Below, piece after piece: positions 49,142 to 61,512 of a stretch of 64,000 nt of DNA (within the stretch, counting starts at the first letter, position 1; every line of letters starts with the position of its first letter). The notes under the pieces are model-generated. The model did no database searches, was not told the origin of the DNA, and was given only the letters and a program-made list of their open reading frames with translations. The translations under genes and the position numbers were made by a program. This stretch comes from Polyporus tsugae (Eukaryota; Basidiomycota; Agaricomycetes; Polyporales; Polyporaceae): assembly GCA_024305745.1 (NCBI GenBank), contig JAHRBS010000013.1, forward strand, positions 1,674,001 through 1,738,000, in the 5' to 3' direction.

Positions 49142-49685
49142 TGTTGAGTCGAACGAACGAGTCGAACGAGCGATGCTGGATATAGAAGGGTGGGGGGAGG
49201 TCTTTCAGCCAGGCGAAGCGTTATACCAATGATTGCCCTAGCGCTGGGCTTCACCCATAACGCCTGTGACATTGCTTGTCCGTCGGTAACAACATGCGTA
49301 AGGTTCCATGGAGTTTCTCGCGTTAGCACTTCCATTCATCGCGCATGCACGCCTCAACCCCGGATAGTAAGGTTCGGTCTGGGTTCGATGCCCATGTTGA
49401 GCGTTGATGTGAAGGGTAGTGGCGTAACACCGGGGCAGCAAAGGCTCCGAAGGCATTTCGAGGGAAGTGCCCGTCAGGCACTAGCGTCCTTGTCTCTACC
49501 GAATGAGACACGATGCATTATGATAGACACGAGGTGGTCAGTTGACCTTAGGTTAGCAGGCATGGATATCTCGGACTGCAGCTGGGGGACAACGTGAGCG
49601 TTTTTTGAAACGTCGTAGAGCCAAGTACCCCACATACCGCCACACTCCCCTAACTCTGCCCCTAGGAACGCTTGACGTTGAAGCG
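49142..49685. promoter_or_regulatory. Bidirectional promoter region of ferritin-like and LodB-like genes
   Basis: The 544 bp between divergent start codons (49141 minus, 49686 plus) must contain both promoters. It is GC-moderate with no clear TATA box. Shared control of the two genes is an inference from spacing alone. Confidence 0.5.
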
Positions 49686-51202
49686 ATGATGGGTGCTGTT
49701 TCCCGCGACCACGACAGTACGTGTCTTGGCAGATGGCCCGTTAGAAGTCCTGCAACCTAACGCACACATTGTCAAGTAATCATAATCGGCGGAGGACCCG
49801 CAGGGTGTGCTACCGCGCTCTCGATTGTGAAGCACACTTCCGAAGAGCCTGTTCGTGTCTTAGTGGTTGACGATGCAGATCCACATGCCTACAAGGTAAG
49901 GCCACGTTAGATGTGAGCTAAACCAATAACTGATTAACACACATACAGATAGGCGAGTCGCTGCCTGCAGCGGCAAGACGTCCATTGTCCATACTTCATC
50001 CGTCACTACTACCCCGCCTCACCGACGATGCTTCGCAGGGCCTGCACGACATTTGCACAGGAAACGCTTCCGCATGGGCGAGCGCGAAGCTGCACGAAAC
50101 GTACTCACTCATGAATCCCTACGGTGTGGGCTGGCACCTTGACCGGGCGCACTTCGACGAGATGCTGCGCGGAGCATGCGGTGCCATGCTCCTGAAAGGC
50201 AAAGTCGTCGCCGTACGCCGCACGGACGTCGAGACTGCCAACCGATCGCATCGGTTGGGGTGGGAGGTGGACGTCAAAATTGGGGCGTCTGATAAGGAGG
50301 AAACATTCAGCGCCAAATGGGTAGTCGACGCGACCGGTCGCAAAGCCTCTGTGGCACAGAAGGTTAGTAAGAGCGAGTTAAACATTGTTCAGGATATAAC
50401 TTACCTAAAGGACCAGATTGGAGCCAAGACGCGCAAGCATTCGGACCTTCTCTCGTTCTACGTCGTCTTCGAAGGAGGCGATCCGGATACAGACTTGGGG
50501 GACGGCGACGATGACACCCGTACGCTCATCGAAGCTGCGCCGAACGGCTGGTGGTACTCCGCCCGTCTTCCGCATCGTAAACGGCTCGTTATGTACACGA
50601 CCTCGCCATCCAACCCGACAGTTCGTGTGGCACGCTCCGCGACTGGCTTTCTCGATCTGCTCCACTCAGACACCGTGCATATCTCACGCTCTCTTGGGGG
50701 CACTCCGCATCAAGACGTGTTCCCTGCGGGTGCCAGCGCGACCATGCAGTGTCCGCTCTACGAACTTCCTCCCGGGACGAAGTTCACGAGATGCACCTCG
50801 GCAGCATCGTCGATCTTGGAATCGTACGCCTCATGGGAGCCACAGCGCGAAGTCGGGGGCGAATCGGAATCGGAGGAGGATCCCCCGGGACGAGGCTGGT
50901 GCGCGGTGGGCGACGCAGCGCTTGCCTTCGACCCCCTCTCGTCCCAGGGGATCATTACCGCTCTGAATGCAGGCGCGTTCCTCGGTTCCGTGCTGGTGCG
51001 GCACCTTCGCCCGTCTGCGGCTGACGGCGGCTCTCGCCTGAGGGGCGGCGATGCTGTGGACGAGATTCAGCGGGCGTACGAGCGAGTGCGGGAGAAGTAC
51101 GAGGAAGGTCGAAAATATTACTACCGCATCGTGAAACGGTTTGAAGTCGCTGGGGAAGAAAACGAGGACAACGGTCCAGGATTTTGGGAGCGGCAGAGGT
51201 GA
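49686..51202 (+). CDS. LodB-like FAD-dependent flavoprotein (tryptophan-halogenase superfamily)
   Basis: Exons 49686..49716, 49777..49895 and 49949..51202 give 467 residues in frame. Residues about 11-20 are the FAD Rossmann loop IIIIGGGPAG. They are followed by VLVVDDADPHAYKIGESLPA, a GESLP motif of the halogenase/LodB group, GWHLDRAHFDEML, WVVDATGRKASVAQK, and WCAVGDAALAFDPLSSQGII, the C-terminal FAD-binding block. The halogenase active-site WxWxIP motif is not seen, which points to the LodB type rather than a halogenase. In bacteria LodB is required to form the quinone cofactor of LodA. The adjacent LodA-like gene makes the same role likely here. ATG at 49686 is followed by a second in-frame ATG at 49689; either may be used. 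Confidence 0.88.
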
Positions 51203-51558
51203 ATGAATGCGCACCTTGAATCGGCCTCAGATCCCATGATTGCAAGACGATGTTCAACGCCAAACAGTGTGCACGGAATTTTTTTGCTTTGCTTTGCTCA
51301 GAGTTGGTTCAGATGCATATACGAAGCTGCTTATGGTATCGCGTGCTGGAAAAACCTCGACCTGCAAGATGATGATGGTTGATGCTGGTGTACTCCGGCT
51401 ATTGCCGACCGCTCCAAGCAGCGGCGTCACGCCCGGCGCCGTCTTTCCGCCACCAGCGCCAACAGCGAAGTCGACCCGATTAATGCTTGCCTCACCCTCA
51501 CACCTCCACACTCTGCTCGTTCTTACTTCATCCAACTCTCTGGTCTCGTTTATGCACT
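51203..51558. other. Intergenic stretch, nothing recognised
   Basis: About 355 bp between the LodB-like stop and the PPWD1 start, both plus strand. It presumably holds the PPWD1 promoter; nothing else was seen. Confidence 0.5.
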
Positions 51559-54082
51559 ATGTTTGACTCGGAGAATGACGCGACTGTATTGGGGAAGCGG
51601 TCTAGACATGGTCAACACTTGGAGAACGGGACGGTGGAGGATGTCGACAAACCCCGCGAGCAAATGGATGTGGATGATGATGACGACGACGACGACGACG
51701 ATGTGGGTCCCATGCCTATGCCTGCCGGTGCGGACGGCCATGCTGTGAAAAAGAAGCGAAAAGGTCCGCCCAGCGCGCCGTATCTTGTGCATTGCGCGTT
51801 CTGAAAACAGACCGTGTAGTGCTCCCACACGAGAAGCTTTACCTGGGGCATCTTCCGAGCGCAGACCGTTACTACAAGAGCTTCATGCATAGAGACGTGA
51901 TAAACTTCAACATTGTCACAAAGTACGCGTCCCATGGCTACACAGTTACCCTTCTTGCTGAGTGAAGCGTCTCGCCTCCATAGAACGGAGTTCCTGATCA
52001 CGGCTTCCATCGATGGCCACGTCAAGTTCTGGAAGAAGCAGGAGCAAGGCATCGAGTTTGTAAAGCATTATCGAGCTCACCTTTGTCCAGTTGTTGGGGT
52101 ATCCGCTAGCGCGGATGGGCAACTATTTGCGAGCGTCGCGGAGGACGGGAGCGTCAAGGTGTTCGATGTCATCAACTTTGGTGCGTTGTCGCGTTCTCGT
52201 GGTGGCGCTGTATTGACTGCTCCCAGACACAATCAACATTCTGAAGTTGGGCTACACGCCGCACGCATGTTGTTGGGTACACAAGCGTGGACAAGCATTA
52301 GGCGTGCTCGCGATGTATGTTCTCTCGACTTCTTTGCGAAATTAACTTCCTGACGGCCGTGTAGTTCAGAACGTGGCACAGGCACTATCCGACTCTATGA
52401 CGGAAGAGGTGGCGACAAGCCTTTGGAGACCATTGACAAGCTGCACCGTTCCCCAGTACACATCATGACGGTATGTGATCTTCCCTCCAGGCGAGTCTCC
52501 TCCGCTCAAGTCCTCCTTTCAGTACAGTGATAGGTATGACTGTGTCATTTCCGCCGACGAGGGTGGCTTCGTGGAGTACTGGCAACCATTAGAACCATTT
52601 GAGCTGCCAAAGAACGTTCACGGCATGTGGAACTACAAGAGTGAAACTGATTTGTACGAGTTCAAGAAGGTAATTCCTTTTTTTGTTCCGCTCTCCATCA
52701 TATGCTAACTCGACCCAGTCGAAATCCACCCCAACCTGTATCACACTGTCTCCAGACTCCTCGCAATTCGTGACCTTCTCCCTCCCCGACCGTCAGATAC
52801 GTATCTTCTCCTTTTTGTCAGGGAAAATGACGCGGAAGTATGATGAATCTCTCGCGGCTGTTCAAGAGATGCAGCAGGCGGGTACGGCGATATCCAAGGT
52901 CGAAGACATGGAGTTCGGTCGGCGATTGGCCGTCGAGCGCGAACTGGAGCTACCTGGACCAGACGACAGGGTACCGGGTATGTGGATAAACGCAGTCTGG
53001 GACGAGAGTGGCTCTTTCGTGATCTACCCGACGCTGCTCGGAATCAAGTGTGAGCGTCACTAGCAACCACAGTCTGTACGCCACTGATGACAATATGCAG
53101 TCGTGAATATTGTCACGAATAGGGTCTCGAGGTTGTTGGGCAAAGACGAAACAGTTCGATTTATGAACCTCACGCTGTACCAGGGTGCGCCAGCGAAGAA
53201 GGGGCTTACAACAGCGGTATGTCGCCCACGAAGCTTCCTGTGACATTATTGTACTGATGAATGCGTTGTTCACCAGGCCGCAGCTGCGTCCGCTAACCCC
53301 CTCCTTGCCGAAAAAGGCGTGCGCGACCCCACCCTAGTGTGCACAGGATACAAACGCCCACGGTTCTATATGTTCACTCGCTCTCAGCCCGAGTATGTCA
53401 TTTCCTCTCTCTCTAGTTGAGCGCCGTCACTGAGACCGTGGTAGGGACGACAAGTCTGGCGATCGTGACATCTTCAATGAGCGACCAACCCGTGACGAGC
53501 AAACCATCGCTGCCGCCGCACCTGCGATCAGGGGCGGCCCATCGCCCGTTGCCAATAGCGCGACGATACACACCACGCAGGGAGACATGCACCTTCGCTT
53601 GTTCCCTCAGCAGGCGCCAAAAGCGGTGGAAAACTTCGTGGGCCATGCGCGCAGCGGGTACTACGAGGGCGTGATCTTCCACCGTGTCATCCCAAAGTTC
53701 ATGATCCAGACCGGAGACCCGCTCGGGGATGGTACTGGTGGGACGTCTATCTGGAACAGGGAGTTTGAGGATGAGTTCACGGACGACCTGAGGCACGATA
53801 GGTCAGTTCATTTCCAGCCTTTGCTAACCCACCGTGGACAAGGACGAGCTGACGCCCGGGCACAGACCGTATACTGTCAGTATGGCCAACGCGGGTCCTG
53901 GTACGAATGGGTCTCAATTCTTCATCACGACGAACGCAACGCCGTGGCTGGACAAGAAGCACACGATCTTTGGGCGTGTGCTGTCTGGGCTGGAGGTTGT
54001 ACATGGGATCGAGAACGTTAAGACCAACAAGCTGGACAAGCCGTACGAGGATATCAAGATTACTAACATTGACATCGAGTGA
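51559..54082 (+). CDS. WD40-repeat cyclophilin (PPWD1/Cyp15 type peptidyl-prolyl isomerase)
   Basis: A run of Asp residues (from GAT/GAC repeats, 51675-51708) and KKKRK follow the start. WD-repeat blocks are then seen: [104 protein letters not shown] and [19 protein letters not shown]. The C-terminal third is a cyclophilin: [70 protein letters not shown]. Human PPWD1 is nuclear and associates with spliceosomes. The first intron (51764-51810, 47 nt) uses an atypical GTCCGC donor, the only choice that keeps the frame. Joined length is about 650 residues. Confidence 0.94.
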
Positions 54083-55313
54083 TGTATCCTGTAAGTTACC
54101 TACATATGTAGCCATACGTACCCAGTGGGTTCCCTACGCCGTGTAGACTGCACATTTTTGGCACATTTGATCGATTTTACCCCCACGCAGGAATTAATAG
54201 TCCCACGGGGACATATTGTTTAAAGTAAAGTAAACTGTCAGTAACCTTCCCGCGACCATCTACGCTGCCGGGGAAAACCTGTAGAATATGATGGGCGGGT
54301 CACATAGAGCGAAACTAGGAGTAGAACTGGGCTGTGGGTACGTCGGGGAGGCTGGGGCAGGCACCGGGAGGACCATGACGAGACCCGAAGAAGGGAGGAA
54401 AAGGACTACATAATGATGGGGCCAATGTAGGGGACGGGGAGTTCACCAGTTTCGACGCTCAACCTGACACCGAGGAAGCACTTACCGTGCTCAACCTAAT
54501 GTGAGCTCCTCCACTATGCCCTATGGTCCCAGGCGACAGTTGCTTTCCCCTCTCCGACTGCGGATGGTCCCAGTCCTTGTGAAGTGTGGCTAGTGCAAGT
54601 CGTTGGAGTTGAGGTCCGGGTGGTCGCCAGAAAATAGCCGGTTTGACAGTGCAAGCCGACTAAACGTCGACGCTTCATGCACAAAAAGGAAGAGAATGAA
54701 GCAAAGTACTCAAGGGGAAGATTGTCGACTAGAAAAGCCGGCGGCTGGCGGTGACGGTGGAAGGGAGGAACGACGTCGCGCTACTTATCCACGGTGATGG
54801 GCAGCGCCCGGCCTTAGCGAGGGTGGCGCCGTCCAAGCGCCAAAAGGGCGCCTCATCCACCAGGTGTTATCTGCAAGAGAGATAACATTCGGTCAGCATT
54901 CGGTTGTGCCGCGTGCGGCGGCGGAGTATGCCAAGAGCTGGGCTGTCGCATTCCAAGAATTCCAAGGGCGGACTCGGAGGCGCCGAGGCTGCAAGGCTCG
55001 AGCGCTAGTTGAGGCCCAGAACCTGCCGGATGGATGGCGGGCCGTAGGCGTCTAAGGTACATCTGTGGCGAGAACTTGAAGTTCCTAGCCAAGTGAAGTG
55101 CACACTACACGGCATAGTCCTCCCCCATTGTGTGTACGCTGCCCTTTCCCTCGTTCTCCCACCTACTCCGATACTTGACTACATCCCCCCAAATCGTTCA
55201 CGGTGACCATTGCTATTCAACTCCCCCACAGCTGTCCCTGACGGTGCGTACTGTTTCTATTCCTGTGTCACCCAAAGCTTAAATACATCGACGACCACTA
55301 GATATCCTTCGCG
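54083..55313. other. Intergenic stretch, nothing recognised
   Basis: About 1.2 kb between the PPWD1 stop and the HET gene. No ORF here has family features. It is GC-rich with Gly/Lys-like short frames only and would hold the HET promoter at its right end. Confidence 0.45.
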
Positions 55314-58300
55314 ATGCGTTTGATCGACACGGAGACTGGGAAATTTGTCAACGTTGTTGACTCGTCGACGGCCCCCCTGTATGCCGCTCTGTCGCATACC
55401 TGGGATCCCAACGGGGAGCAGTCGTATCAGCAGGTCGTGAAGATACAAGAGAACTTCGGGCTTTCCATGCGTGATCAGCTTTTTCTTCTCGTTTTCAGCC
55501 CCGAGCCTTACCTTGTGTCGTAGTCGGCTTTGGCTGGAGAGGTCCCCTCCGAACCACTTTCGAACACCCCTAGCCAAACCCCGCAGACAGTCGTTCTCGA
55601 TGCATCGGAACCCCCCATGCCCACCCACTCCACACTCTCCGCGTCCCAGGTGCCTCACCTCTCCCCCTCAATGCCCGCCCTCCTGAGTTCCTTACTCGTG
55701 TCGATACTCGCCCGAGCAGTCCTCTACTTCCTCTTTGGTTCGTCAGTTCCCCCGCGGCTGGAACCTCACAGCGAGGCTCAAACTCCTCGTCCATCCCCCA
55801 CTCGCCCCTCCATCTGGGATCCTGACTCCCCGCTCTCCGAGAAGGTCCGGAAGGCGTGCGAGATCGCCCGCAACGACGGCTACCGCTACATGTGGGTCGA
55901 CTCCTCCTGCATCGACAAGACCAGCAGCTCTGAGTTGTCTGAAGCCATCAACTCGATGTTCAAGTGGTACTGCGATGCGCAGATCTGCTATGCCCTCCTC
56001 TCGGATGTTCCCTCTGATGGGGATGTGAGAGCAAGGAACTCCAAGTTCCGGAAGAGCCGATGGTTCAAGCGCTCATGGACACTCCAGGAGCTCGTCGCGC
56101 CCCGTATGGTCGTCTTCCTCTCGCGGAACTGGAAAGGTCTCGGGACGAAGGACGCATTGGCGGATCTCATCGAGGAGATCACGCATATCGACCGCGACGT
56201 CTTGACGCACAGGAAGGCGTTGGCCGACGAGTGCGTTGCCGAGCGGATGCGGTGGGCGGCCGAACGCAAGGCGACTCGGGTCGAGGATGTGGCCTACTCG
56301 TTGCTCGGGATCTTCGGGATCACGATGCCTACGCTCTACGGAGAGGGCGAGTACGCCTTCCTGCGGCTACAGGAGGAGATCCTACGACGAATCCCCGATC
56401 GTACCCTGTTCGCTTGGGGCGAGTGTGTGCCCTTTCCCCAGGGGCCCTCAGCCTGGATCACTGTCGTTCCCGAAGCTGGATCACTTGTTGCATCGTCTCC
56501 TCGTTCCTTCGCCTCACTCACAGGCAAGATTGACGTGCTATCTCAAGAGGATATCGAGTCTCTAAAGCTATCTGTTGAACCAGAAGAGTACACCCCCACC
56601 CCCCACGGCATCCGCACACAACTCTTCTTCATCCCCGTGCAGGCTTTGAATCCAAGCTTCTTTATTGACGTCATTCCTGACCGAAGGGTTTCTGCCGTGG
56701 ATTTACCTTCATGGCACTTTGTTCTCCTTGCCTCCCAACACGCTCACAGTGATCGACGACTGCTGGGCAGACTATGCTCCATACCCTGTACGAAATCCAA
56801 CAATACGGTCCTGCATGTACCACGAGGCTCGGAATCATACGTATCCGTAAACACCTTCGCCATCTCATTGGGTGACCTTGTGAGCACCCAAAACCTGGCG
56901 CAGCTGAAGGTGAAGACCGTCTATCTTCCTCATCCAAAACCATCCATGTCCAAGCGGCGACCACCATATGAGCAGGACGCTACATTGAAGTCGACAATAT
57001 CCCTCTCCACCTGGGCCCAAGATTCCCTGCGGCTGTACGGGTACACCATCTCAGATCTCCGCCCTATTGAAGACCACCCTCAGTATTCCTCTTTCCTTAC
57101 ACTCTCCAACGTGTCATTCAACGTACACATTCAATACCGGCACATGCCAGGGAAGAGTGGTACTCCCAAGCGCCACGCCATGGTCATCGAGGCGCGTATC
57201 TGGATCCTCTCCCCCGATTCAGAAGAGGATGTCCAGAGGGGTGCGCTTCAGCGTAACCCGCCCTACACTTCTTCCATCTGGCTTGCTTGTGAACCATCAT
57301 GGGCTGTGACTCTTCCGCTGAGAACCATACACCTGGTCACGCAATCGAGAGACGAGGCGACATTACGACTCGGGCTACTAGGCATTGCAACACCCACTCA
57401 TTTCCACACCCATGTTGAGGTCGCGAGCGACGTTGCGAATCCTACCTGCCAATTGTCCACGCGCGCTCTGGCTGTCTCGGAGGGCCTTCTCGACCGTGTC
57501 ATAGGCGAGCCACACACGGACTTGAAGTTCACTATGCTGGGATCAGTCAGAAGGGCGTTAGAAGCACGCGGGTACTCCGTCGATCTCGAACGGTCTGACC
57601 CAAACACAGGCGACTCCCATTCCCTCTCCCTCATCATATCTAACGTCGCCTCAGGATTCTCCATCTCCATTAAGTATTTTCATATGCTCCAGAAAGGCAT
57701 CGGCAGTTTCAGGAAACAGTTTCAAGAACTCGTAGTTGTCGCCCGTGTCACCTTGGAGTTGCCTTCGGGCGCTAGCCACAACTCCGAGGGGTACCAGGAC
57801 GGTCCATATGTCGCAGGTTGGTCGGATGATGCTTGCTCTAGAGACATAGGATGGCAGTGGCGCCAAGAGGAGAAGAAGATAAGCCTCACGACGCCGACTG
57901 GCGACTCGCTGACACTCCGCCTCGGCTTGGACTTGGCATGGACATCCGAATACTACTTGGTGGTCGATATCGAACATGACGGAGGTTCCTGCTCCCGATA
58001 TGAACCTGACCGCCGTCCCCCTACGGCGCCACTCCTGCTGCGTAATCCCCACAGTCGTATTATCTTGATGCTCCCTGCACATGTCAAGCGCGCGTTGCAG
58101 ATGCATGGATACGATGTCCACTTCGAAGGGCCCAATGAAGACCACCCTGATCACTACCACCTCACCTTCTCCGACGCCAACCTCACGATCGACATCGAGT
58201 ACTCCTACCATCTATCCACAGCCTTGAATGGGAAGCAGGGGTTGACTTTCTGGGCTCGTGTCACGACTTCGTCGTTGCAAAGCTCCCGGGATGCTGCCAC

Positions 58301-58754
58301 TCAGCCCGGCCGTGGGATCCGAGGGACATGGGATGCGTGGGAATCGGAATCGGCTATACAACGTATAATCGGTAGGTTGAAGAGAGGCTGGCGTTGGAAC
58401 CTGCCACAGAAAGACGTCAAGCTCGCACTCCCAACCGGTCTCGAGCTGACTTTGCGCCTCGGCTTCTACCTCGTATGGCTCTCTGAATACTGCCTCATGG
58501 TCGAGATCATTCCCCCGTCACCGCTCTCGGGAACAACGTCGCATGAAGCCCTTGTATCGGCCCACACAAGCGCGCACAGCAGGAATGGCAGGGAGGACGC
58601 TGGTGACGGTGCAGGCATGCAGGAGACGGCAGCGGGCGAAGACGACGATCACGACGTTGCGCACTCTGGTTTGGTCGCACCAGTCACATTACCCTCACCG
58701 GGTATGGAGGAAGCTGAGGTGGAGGGAGCGAGTTCCGGGGATCAGGTTGAGTAG
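55314..58754 (+). CDS. HET-domain protein with triplicated C-terminal module
   Basis: Exon 1 begins MRLIDTETGKF and contains LYAALSHTWDPNGEQSYQ, the first HET block. It must splice into the long open frame that runs to 58754. That frame has ACEIARNDGYRYMWVDSSC and IDKTSSSELSEAINSMFKWY, then RSWTLQELVAPRMVVFLSRN and AYSLLGIFGITMPTLYGEGE, which complete the heterokaryon-incompatibility domain. HET domains in fungi trigger regulated cell death or non-self responses. The C-terminal about 600 residues hold three copies of an unrecognised module of about 150-190 residues, each with a SYG/HGYDVxxE-type strand, IxxxYxHM or YSYHL, and LTLRLGx(n)SEYYLxVxI. The copies lie at about 56980-57430, 57500-57990 and 58030-58520. 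The exact first intron is uncertain. No NACHT motif is seen. Confidence 0.82.
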
Positions 58755-59038
58755 CCGGCGACACTGTTTGCTGACGGAGTGGAATATTGTTTCCGACTCG
58801 TATTATTCACGGCCACTGTCTCGGTGACGGAGTATTTTTCGATTGGACGTATGCGAATATCGAGGTTGTTGGTTTATCTCGCAAGCCCTAGAGACGGATA
58901 GGCGGACCTAGTTGGCTGATCGTTTGTCGCCTGGGCGCCTGTGATTCTCGCAACCGCCTTCTATCTCGAGCGTTTGTGCTCCTTTATCGCCACACTTCTT
59001 GCCGTTGTTTCTCTCTCTGAAAATTTCTGCCAGTTCAT

Positions 59039-60569
59039 ATGGCTGACCTCGTTCGTCTTGGGCCCCATCCTGTGTCTCGGAATGCCGCGCTCACCAAAAT
59101 TCGCGTCCGATCTAGTTCTGTGGTCGCGTCCGTTCCAGCTCTCGCTACCTCCCTACTACCTGCCGAGAAGGGGAGACGATGTGATAGATGCCATGTGCTG
59201 GAATCGGAGTCCGTGACGTTGAAGAGATGCTCTGGATGCGCCTCGTTCTGGTACTGTGGAACAACATGTGCGAAGATATACCATCTCGCTGATCCTATCG
59301 GCTTACATAGCGTGTAAGCCAGGTCAGAACAGGGACTGGAGGTTGCATCATAAGAAGATATGCAAACAATATAACACTTTCGTCGTATCGGGGCAATATC
59401 AAGCGTTGACGACGCACGACAAAGTGGACGCGCTGCTCCTCTCCCAACTCCTCGCCGACCTCGACGTTTGGCGTGCCAGCACTCCCTCTGACACATCGAC
59501 GTTCTTGGACCTGACCAAGGTCCCCCGACCCGATGGATTTGTGCCTCTATTGTGCCTGTCGAAATGTGCGCAGACGGCGGAGACGGTCGCACTGGCGGAG
59601 GACCTCTACGCGCGTTTCGGGAACAACAACTTCATCCTCCACTCCCACCTCGATTCGTACGCTCACGGCGTGTTCCCGCTCGCAAGCCGCCTCTTCAACC
59701 ACTCGTGTGTGCCGAATGCTGCCTGTAAGTATGTGATCACCCCGGCGGAGCTAGTGAAGATGGAAGTTGTCACGCTACGTGACATCGACGAAGGAGAGGA
59801 GGTAGGATCTCGCGATTGCACTATTGTCATGTTCCTTAGCTTCTGGTACTCACACTTCGGCTGCAGGTCACCATCCCGTACCTGGATCCCGCCCTTCCGT
59901 TCCAAACTCGCCAGGACGCACTCCGGATGAATTACGGATTCGAATGCGACTGCAGGTTGTGTGCCTTCGGACGCCGCGTCGAGCCGGTCCCGAACCCGCC
60001 CGCGAGGGGTTCGGTGGAACTACGAGCACTGGAGGCTGCCATCCGCTCTTTCTCCCTGGGGGATCTCAATCAAGGGGTACGGGTCCCGACGGCCCTTGGG
60101 TCGTTCGAGAGGCTTCCTCAGGAACTTCACTGCCTTCTGCACGAATCGTACCTCCCGTCCCTTTCCGAGGCATTCAGCAAGACGTCGCACGAAGGCCCGT
60201 ATGCGGACGCGGTGGAGAGCGGGCTTACGCTGCTCGCCTTCTATGCCATGATATATCCGCCGAATTACCCACAGATCGGTGAGTGTTCCGAGTTCGCAAG
60301 AGCCGTCGGCGTGAGTGCTCGCTCGCCTCGATAATGGCTGACGTGTCATTGGCGCAGGAATGCACACTTTAGAGTTGGCTAAGACTCTCTGGAATGTCAT
60401 CTGCACAGACGTCGGCGCAATCGCGGGCGTGGATGAGGGGCAACTGAAAACCCATGCTAGGGCCGCACTTGACTTCGCTGCTGCGGTATTACGGAACTTC
60501 GGTCCAGAGGGGGACCATGGGGGACCGTTGGAGGAGGTCCGGGTGTTGGCAGGGTTGTTGCAACCGTAG
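59039..60569 (+). CDS. SET and MYND domain protein (SMYD-like methyltransferase)
   Basis: A MYND finger comes first: CDRCHVLESESVTLKRCSGC then FWYCGTTC, and after a short intron DWRLHHKKIC. The SET core follows: LASRLFNHSCVPNAACKY supplies the N-H-S-C-x-P-N signature, and GEEVTIPYLDPALPF the second catalytic block with its Tyr. Then YGFECDCRLC forms the post-SET zinc cluster. The C-terminal helical region (SGLTLLAFYAMIYPPNYPQI, GMHTLELAKTLWNVI) matches the CTD of SMYD proteins. Such enzymes use S-adenosylmethionine to methylate lysines of histones or cytoplasmic proteins. Introns lie near 59270-59330, 59803-59867 and 60282-60358. About 430 residues. Confidence 0.92.
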
Positions 60570-61512
60570 CGTTTGTCAGCGAGAAAACATAGCTGACTGT
60601 AATGGTGCCTAGCTCTGTGGTACCTGAGTCTGACTGACCGATTCTCAATTGCAAGTGCGCTACTGGTGCCCACACTATGAGAAGTTTCGTCATGGTCGAC
60701 CATACGATCGGAAGCGCGAAGTTGGGAAGCTGATTCCTTCCGTATTAACTTTCACCCACGAAGGCGCGACATCCCTTAAAAGGCAAGAACGGCGGCGATG
60801 GATTGAATGGAGGCCGTACCCGGCGCGGAACCGAGTGATAGAGCCAGCGACCTAGGGAGCGGGAATAGAGCGGGCCCATCATGCCCAGACATGCCCAGCC
60901 GTAAATGGTGCAGTGCATGACGTCCTCGTGATGAACCACTTAAACATTTCGAGGAAGGACAATACATACATTGGATCAAAGAAAGCGTGATCGAAAGGGC
61001 CGAGGACCAAGGTCTCATCAGTACAAGCTCCACACATCTATTGAGAGGACCGGGAGGACTTCTGCGCGCAGGCGTGCAGCCTTGCACCCCTAGACTTGGG
61101 TTCGAGTTCGACTACAGGCTCTTGTGGGGGACCGAAGCACAGTGGGACAAGGCGTCATAGCCGCTACTGCAGCCGCTAGAATGTTTAGTGAGGCGGTCGA
61201 CTGGAACGCAATAATGAGTCGAGCAAGACATCGCGAACCCCGGCGACACGTAAGGCGCCTTGCCTGATGCGCTCTCCGAAGAAGGGTAAGATGCTTCCTG
61301 TCGCATGGCCCTGCACAGTACTAGCGTCGTGTTCTGCTTGATGCCGAGACAGAAGAATGTCAGCTGGAGGGTGTTATGGAACCATTCCAGCAGGGATTAT
61401 AACAGAACTAGCGGCCGACTCAACGCCATCGGTGGGCCGTTCACTCGCCCCGCCCATCCCCTCCGACATCCCGACCTTCCTTACGATACCACCCCTCCTT
61501 TTACCGTCGACA
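60570..61512. other. Intergenic stretch, nothing recognised
   Basis: About 940 bp between the SMYD-like stop and the DUF4436-like start. Only short ORFs without family features are present, and a long 5' leader of the downstream gene may start within it. Confidence 0.45.

Noticed and set aside
44110..51202. Recent horizontal transfer of the LodA cluster from bacteria
   Set aside because: The three genes have eight, five and two introns with consensus fungal sites and codon use like their neighbours. An old transfer cannot be excluded, but nothing shows a recent one.
61090..61130. GGGTTCGAGTTCGAC resembling a tRNA T arm
   Set aside because: No matching acceptor, D or anticodon arms were found within 100 bp.
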